From: Gorsachius magnificus
Lineage: Eukaryota > Chordata > Aves > Pelecaniformes > Ardeidae
Direction of reading: 5' to 3'
Length of the DNA: 64,000 nucleotides
Assembly: GCA_034008185.1 (NCBI GenBank)
Contig: CM067081.1
Coordinates: forward strand, 28,890,806 to 28,954,805
Part shown: piece by piece, positions 59,653 through 64,000 of the stretch
Layout of the letters: every line of letters starts with the position of its first letter
How positions within the stretch are numbered: position 1 is the first letter of the stretch
The notes under the pieces: model-generated
Seen by the model: only the letters and a program-made list of their open reading frames with translations
What the model was told of the DNA's origin: nothing
Databases searched by the model: none
Translations under genes and position numbers: made by a program

Positions 59653-62600
59653 CTAGTGTAGAACAGTCTCTATCCCAAAAGTCCCAAGAATATTCATAGG
59701 GAGAGGGAAGACAATGGTGGAATTATTCTCTGCTGCCAAGGTTGTTAACGTTTGCAGGTAGCGCAGCTGAAGACCTGCTGGAGACTCAGCCAGCACCATG
59801 GAGGCCTCCTTGAGGGCTTTAGAAGCATTCATTTCTCCCTCTGCTGCCACAATCTACAAAGTAAGAGAAGTGGAAACCATAATGTGGCACTGGCCGTAGC
59901 GACGAAAATCCACCTTTACAATGAGGAGAAAACAAACATGCACTTGGGCGCGTGGGACAAGGATATGGGAGCTTGGAGGTAGATACTGCTGTGGGTCTCA
60001 CCTTAGCTCTTGCCTCTCGAGTAGCCTCTGCTTCAGCTGCCATTGCCCTTTGCATGGCCACAGGAATCCTGACATCTTTGATCTCCACTCGTGCCACTTT
60101 GATTCCCCACTCTTCCGTGGCACGGTCGAGGATAGCCTTAGGGACAAACACACAAGCCATGACAAAGAGCACAGTGATGGCAGAGAGAAAACCATGCCTT
60201 GTATTCTGCCTCTTGGACAGAAGGAAAGGCAGCTTGTAAACCTGTACAACAGAAAGACAGAGCCCTCCAGGGGCACTAACATCCAACGTGGTGTGCGTAC
60301 GGTGGGTACTGCAACCTTACGAAACTCTTGCTGATCAACACTGGTGTCTGAGACAGGTTGTTTCCTGTACGGCTTCTCTACTGTCTCCTAAACTATGATC
60401 TCCATCCTTTCTTTAGGTCGCCACTCATCAAACTTCTCCCTTTCATGAAGTAATGCTACTGCAGCTTCCTAGAACAGCACGATGCTGTAAAAGCATGCTA
60501 CGGGCAAGTGGCACAGCACAGCCCTGCAGCACTGGCACGATCTTCCGAGCTCAGGCTCCTGGGCGCTGCTGCAACCCACAGCCACCACTGTGCCCCGCTC
60601 TGCCCATGGCTGCTGTCCTGGCTGGAGAGGGGTACACTCTCTCTTTCATTTGACCATGCCCCTCCTCTGACTGAAAAGGGGCTTTCAGATTAGGTTTTGG
60701 CTTTCTTCTCTGCTGCCTCCTTGGCTGCCAAATTAAATAAATAATAATTAAAAAAAGATAGCATTTTAAAGCATAAAACAACTCAGTTCTGTACTCTCAG
60801 TCATTATGGCAGGAGATACAAGCCGTGCCTTGATTAAACCTCAATCAAGGGTCTGCTCAAGATAGAGCTTCGCACAAGCAGCAGACTTCTTTCTCACCGC
60901 TGGCAGCAGCCTCTGTACAAAGACTAAACTCTTTTATTCAACTCATTGGGTAATTTCAGATTCTTCATTGCTTTTTGGTAGGAAATAACTCTCTACAAAA
61001 ACCTGGGGAAATACCTTTAGAATAACTCTTTATGACTCTAAGCAATGAGAAGTATAATTGAAAAAAAACATAAAGGAAAAATTTGCTATCACAGTTGAAG
61101 AAAGAAAGTGATGTATTCTAATGTACTACTCCCCAGAATAAATCTCCTGCTTGTTAGTGAATTCTGAGTGCCAGATTTACCTGAATACTGTGTGCAATCT
61201 CCTCACGACCTGCCAGGAGCTGAGCCAAACTCTGTGTTCCCAGAATGTTCCTCAGCGTTGTCTGTGCCAAGAGGAAGGTAGCCAAATGGACATCAGTGAC
61301 ATTAGCGACAGCGCTGACAGCACTTTGGATCCTGTAGTACACCACCCCATCAACCTGGGTAGTAACAGCATCTTTTGTGAGAATCTGCATTGGAGAAATG
61401 TGCAGAATTAGAGGAGGATGCAATCACACACGCCTTGCCAAGGAAAGGGATTTTTTTTTCCTTTAGGGAGGAAAAGGCCCTGATAAACTAAGAATTTCCT
61501 TTGGTTTCTTTGATATTCCCCCGAGAAATAACTTCAGAGAAGTTATCCTGAATCACCAGTACTTTAAACCAGGGCAAAAAGTTGTACATAGCCTTTAGAC
61601 AACTGTTTCAAGAGTAAGTGAATCTCATAACCTGCAAGAATTTCTTTTGCAATAAAAAATTATGGTTTCTGGTAGAAAGGGCCATTACTGGTTTTATACA
61701 TTGCATGAAGATGGGAAGATCTGTGTTACTTCCCCTAAACAATGTATTTGTAAGAAACACCAGCAAATTAAAACAAAAGTGAAAAGCAAAGTGCAAGAAA
61801 TTGCAAGAAGAAACTCTGAAAAATATTTAAGTATTCCCACAGGAGTTGTGTCATCTTTTGCCAGACAAGCCCCCTGTGCAGGCAGTTGGCCTCAGCAAAG
61901 CTCCACTGTCTCTTCCCTCCTCAGCATCTTTTGCCCACAAGTAAGTGCTTCACAGAAGCCCTGCCACAGCTGCAGAAGCCTTGCCAAAAGCTGCTAAGCC
62001 TTGTACAGCACAAGTACTGCAACCATCTTCCTTCCAGCCTTCCATTTTGGAGGAGCTGTTTTTCATTCCCCCACCTGCACCCCTGCAACCTGCGCTGTGA
62101 GAAAAGGCTCTCTGTGATTACGGGAAGATGATGGTCCAAGAAAGAGCTCTTGGGGAACACAATGGGCAATTCCAGGGGCCAAAGGGGTCCTGGGACCATC
62201 CTGCCCTGCTCTGCTCTTCTCTCCATGCAAGGAAGGAGACAGCAGTGCCAACTCCACCCTGCTAAGCATTTTACCATGGTGGGGCCACGTGGACCCAAAC
62301 TTTTCCAGAAGGACAGGAATTGCTCCGCAACTAATTCTCTAGACTAAATTCTTTCATCAGTATTTGTCAATAAAATTCCTACAGATATGCCTATCCATTT
62401 CCACTTGCATCTGAGTTTTGTGGATGATTGTCTGCTAATTCTTTTTGATTTTAAGATTTGTTGTTTGTCTTTTAAGAAACATGCAGGGTGTGCATACCTT
62501 CGAGCAGTGACTACAACATCACCGAAGAATTTTTTGAATGGTGAGCTGCATGTCTGGTCCAATTTTATTAGGACATTCTATTCTGGATATCTTACACTAG

Positions 62601-63038
62601 TCTGTTGCTTCATTTCTATGTATGGAATAACAATATCATTGGGAATTTTTTAGCCTCTCCTCTCTTGTCCTCTCTGACTCCCATTTGCAGTTCTACATCC
62701 TCCCCCCTTACCTTTTATCTCCCAGTTCTGAACGTCAGCAAGAGGAGTTTGCTTGGCCTGCAACGATGCACGTGCAGGTTTTTGTAAGTAGAAGTTTTGC
62801 AAGCAGTTTGGAAGTCAGAGATACAGCAAATAAGCAAAATTCTATATGGTAGCTCACAACTGCAAGACTGTAAAACACCGCATTATTTTTTGATCATGCC
62901 ACAAGTCAGCTCTATGTCTTATTTCTGTTTTAGATGGCTGCTAGAGAATAGTTACCTCTTGTGGAGGAATGTTGCAGGTAACAGTTCGAAGATCAACTTT
63001 GATAAATGTATCTGTACATGGAAGTATGAGGATCAAAC
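59653..63038 (-). CDS. STOML3: Stomatin-like protein 3, C-terminal part (last four coding exons; 5' end outside the window)
   Basis: Exons on the minus strand, in transcript order: 63038-62956, 61384-61181, 60136-60002, 59853-59653, with GT-AG introns and matching phases (the first listed starts in phase 1). They encode [18 protein letters not shown] then [47 protein letters not shown]; and [20 protein letters not shown] ending PLPMNIL plus a short tail. This is the SPFH/band-7 domain of a membrane-hairpin scaffold protein; mammalian STOML3 tunes mechanosensitive channels in sensory neurons. [25 protein letters not shown] and PLPMNIL match STOML3, whereas STOM has ISFDIPPQE, NATLAVANI, MVITESP and PLPIDML. 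The N-terminal exons, including the membrane hairpin, are not here. The C-terminal tail after MNIL is about ten residues, shorter than in human. The gene is convergent with C4. Confidence 0.87.
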
Positions 63039-64000
63039 CTGAAAAATAAAAATAATTAGATGAAACACTTGTTTCTGAAAGCTAAGTCTAGAGTCAGGTA
63101 TCCTATACAAAGCAAACAGATGGAAATATCCACAGGGTAGGGAATGAGCCCACCTTATTACTACAGTTGTCCTTTCTGCTACAGGAAGTGACAACAGTGA
63201 GGTTTTGTATTTTCAAGTAACAGAGGGAAATGTGGATATCTGCAAATAATGCAAATTTCTTGGAGCTTAATGGCCTAAGGCTCTGGACTGGGAATAGGCA
63301 GACTGCAGTTCTGGTCTCATATCTGCCATGAGACTTGTGCTTTTTAGTTTCCCCTCTTTAGATCTTAAGCCATTTATAGTACAGTATGTGTGTCCCCAGG
63401 AAAGACATATCCCAGGTCCAGATTCCTGCACCACCTGTAGGCCCCCACACTAGGAACGTTGCCCTAAGCTCTGACCTGTCCTGTGAAGGAGTCCCCACTC
63501 TCCCTTCACTGGAGAAGGGGACTTGTCATAACTATTTTTCTAATCTCAGCACCTTGCTTAAGTGCCCAGAATAACATAGAAAAGCTCTACACCTCTCCTA
63601 GCTGCTTTTTGGACAACGTGGCTGTTATTCAAGAGGGAAGACAGTATCTGGAAAGGACTTTCTCGTCTTATTTCAACTTCCAGTTTGCCCAATTTCATTG
63701 CCATAGAGAGATGGTAACTGCACCAATGCAAATACCTCATGTTGTTGGGTTTGGTTTGTATTTGTCGTTTGTCACCTGATCCTAGGTGACTGTAACAAAC
63801 TCTGTATAGATGCAGAGTGTCCCTGCCCTGACACATTTACAGTTTTCAGAGCAGAAGACAGCTAAAGAGCTGGCAGCAATGAGCAGTGTTGGAAGTGAAG
63901 TACAGGGAGAGTGGCCACAGTCACCCCAGAATGTCTGCAGCAGAGCTGAAGGCTGCATTTAAACCACCCCAGTCCCCCGCCAGTGTCTGCAGCATGAACT
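63039..64000. other. STOML3 intron sequence at the window edge
   Basis: This lies upstream of the first STOML3 exon visible here. The preceding exon, which should encode a KEYERAVVFRLGR-like segment, is not found in it, so the intron runs past position 64000. Confidence 0.6.

Noticed and set aside
59653..63038. Stomatin gene taken as STOM, which would suggest the C5/GSN/STOM locus
   Set aside because: Residues at several diagnostic places ([32 protein letters not shown]) follow STOML3 rather than STOM.
1..64000. CRISPR arrays, operons, bacterial-type promoters, tRNA or rRNA genes
   Set aside because: None seen. The window is vertebrate nuclear DNA with split genes and LINE/LTR repeats.

Overview
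The window comes from a vertebrate genome, most likely a bird. It holds many 5'-truncated CR1 LINE fragments with typical 3' tails, two TG...CA solo LTRs with 5-bp target duplications, and split genes with introns of a few hundred bases to about 4 kb. A crocodilian or turtle, which also carry CR1, is not formally excluded. No MHC-linked gene (TNXB, CYP21, CENPA or similar) is visible.

The main content (3845-56256, + strand) is one apparently complete gene for complement component C4. I could place 41 coding exons. Every intron has GT-AG ends, all phases agree, and the spliced reading frame is 5052 nt, or 1683 residues plus stop (human C4 has 1744). The product has a signal peptide, a beta chain, a basic RRQKR beta/alpha site, a six-cysteine C4a anaphylatoxin domain ending VGLAR, a thioester motif GCAEQ, the catalytic-position motif HHPVLDR with Asp (C4A-like), an acidic Tyr-containing alpha tail, a second basic site RRKR that makes a gamma chain, and a C-terminal NTR/C345C domain. 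The alpha/gamma site is what separates C4 from C3 and C5.

Downstream and convergent (59653-63038, - strand) lie the last four coding exons of a stomatin-family gene. The sequence matches STOML3 better than STOM; its 5' exons lie beyond the right edge. In human, STOML3 sits between FREM2 and PROSER1, far from both the MHC (C4) and the C5 locus. This therefore looks like a second, non-MHC C4 gene, and it is the most interesting thing in the window.

Layout: 1-2606 no recognisable gene; 2612-3589 solo LTR; about 3680-3844 candidate C4 promoter and 5'UTR; 3845-56341 C4 gene with about ten CR1 fragments in its introns, including a nearly intact reverse-transcriptase segment in intron 9; 56342-57920 intergenic; 57926-58994 second copy of the same LTR family in the same orientation; 58995-59652 intergenic or STOML3 3'UTR; 59653-64000 STOML3 3' half.
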